From the NCBI GenBank assembly GCA_900543515.1, contig UQRW01000079.1:1-5776 (forward strand): 5,776 bases of DNA. The letters are read 5' to 3'. Shown one piece after another: positions 5,382 to 5,776 of this stretch. The notes under the pieces are model-generated. The model was not told the origin of the DNA, made no database searches, and was given only the letters and a program-made list of their open reading frames with translations. Position 1 is the stretch's first letter, and each line of letters opens with the position of its first letter. Position numbers and translations under genes: made by a program. This DNA is from an uncultured Collinsella sp. (lineage in GTDB: Bacteria > Actinomycetota > Coriobacteriia > Coriobacteriales > Coriobacteriaceae).

Positions 5382-5418
5382 GCAATCTCGTTTTTCAAGG
5401 CACCTTGCTCGCGCTGAC
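5382..5418 (+). repeat. Fragment related to element copy A
   Basis: TTTCAAGGCACCTTGCTCGC (5393-5412) matches 2218-2237 in copy A at 19 of 20 bases. It is then followed by GCTGAC, as is the end of copy A (2251-2256), but without the outer-stem arm in between. GCAATCT (5382-5388) also matches the left middle-stem strand of copy A (2167-2173). The core with the inner hairpin is missing, as if lost between the two TTTCAA words of copy A. The single changed base makes CAAGGCACCTTG (5396-5407) self-complementary. The rest of 5353-5539 holds nothing I can name. TATTAT at 5494-5499 could be a -10 box for the next gene but lacks a good -35. Confidence 0.5.
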
Positions 5419-5539
5419 GGGTTCTCGCTGTTGGTGACGGCATCATTGGCGTTTCCGCTCTTGTTGGCGAGGGCAACGGTGCTGTCTTTGCCGTATTATT
5501 GAGGCTGTTTGTTGCTTTGCTTGTGTTTGAGGGGCTTTG

Positions 5540-5740
5540 TTGGACAGCTATTTTACTTTGCAATCGAATGTTGAGGCTACGGGCGAGTTTGTTGACCGCA
5601 AGAGTCGCTTTATTGCCCAGCTGGTCCATATTGAGTCCGAGGACGAGGCAAACGCCTTTATCGAGATGGTTCGCAAGCGCCATTACGATGCTCGTCATAA
5701 TGTGCCCGCGTGGATTTTGGTCGATGGACGAAGCGTATAA
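5540..5740 (+). pseudogene. YigZ/IMPACT-family protein, N-terminal fragment
   Basis: The 66 codons match the start of the YigZ/IMPACT family, proteins of about 200 residues whose eukaryotic relative (IMPACT/YIH1) acts in translational control; the bacterial role is unclear. Visible family signatures are KSRFIA (21-26), the EDEANAFI helix (34-41), and HYDARHNVPAWIL (48-60). The next expected block, the SDDGEP-x-GTAG-type motif, is absent: the frame stops at TAA (5738-5740) right after DGRSV. I prefer the TTG at 5540 because GAGGGG (5529-5534) lies five bases upstream; another TTG one codon earlier (5537) is too close. Neither other forward frame restores the family sequence in the remaining 36 bases, so a simple one-base frameshift does not explain the break. 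It may be a truncated gene, an insertion junction or a sequence error near the edge. Confidence 0.75.
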
Positions 5741-5776
5741 GCGCGTGATGTCGGGACTGGTCAAGGAATACCAAGG

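Noticed and set aside
5327..5764. Minus-strand reading frame of 145 codons
   Set aside because: It is antisense to the YigZ fragment and crosses the repeat elements. There are no protein family features.

Overview
The window looks like chromosomal DNA of a gut coriobacterium, most likely Collinsella or a close relative. The reasons are the high G+C coding DNA, the four-repeat actinobacterial form of ribosomal protein S1, the class A RNase P RNA, and protein sequences that read like those of Collinsella. This assignment is from recognition and was not tested by a search.

Layout, left to right. (1) rpiB, ribose-5-phosphate isomerase B, on the minus strand (53-520). (2) A divergent intergenic region (521-791) with two LacI-type operator-like sites, an exact 11-bp direct repeat at 21-bp spacing and a plausible promoter. 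(3) A plus-strand gene for a UPF0597/CyuA-type L-cysteine desulfidase or L-serine dehydratase alpha-fold protein (792-2111), with a perfect 12-bp stem-loop starting on its stop codon. (4) A 115-nt inverted-repeat element, copy A (2141-2255). (5) A HAD-superfamily phosphatase on the minus strand (2301-3059). (6) A 315-bp divergent spacer. (7) rpsA (3375-4541), with a TTG start and a strong intrinsic terminator (4566-4600). (8) A 263-bp stretch with no convincing gene but two consecutive hairpins. (9) rnpB, the RNase P RNA (4864-5227). (10) Copy B of the 115-nt element (5233-5347), five bases after rnpB, followed by a run of T. (11) A fragment related to copy A (5382-5418). (12) The first 66 codons of a YigZ/IMPACT-family gene, stopped in frame at 5740 close to the right edge.

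The genes do not form one pathway. rpsA and rnpB are core translation and RNA-processing genes. rpiB serves the pentose phosphate pathway, the desulfidase-like enzyme serves amino acid breakdown, and the HAD protein has an unknown phosphoester substrate.

The most interesting signal is the pair of 115-nt elements. They have identical length, the same end boxes (GTYGACGCTGC and TCGCTG) and a shared core. Their long stems are almost unrelated in sequence yet both fully paired: 10 of 14 outer pairs are changed on both sides, as are several inner pairs. That is the pattern expected of a conserved folded RNA or DNA hairpin. I do not recognise a named family for it.
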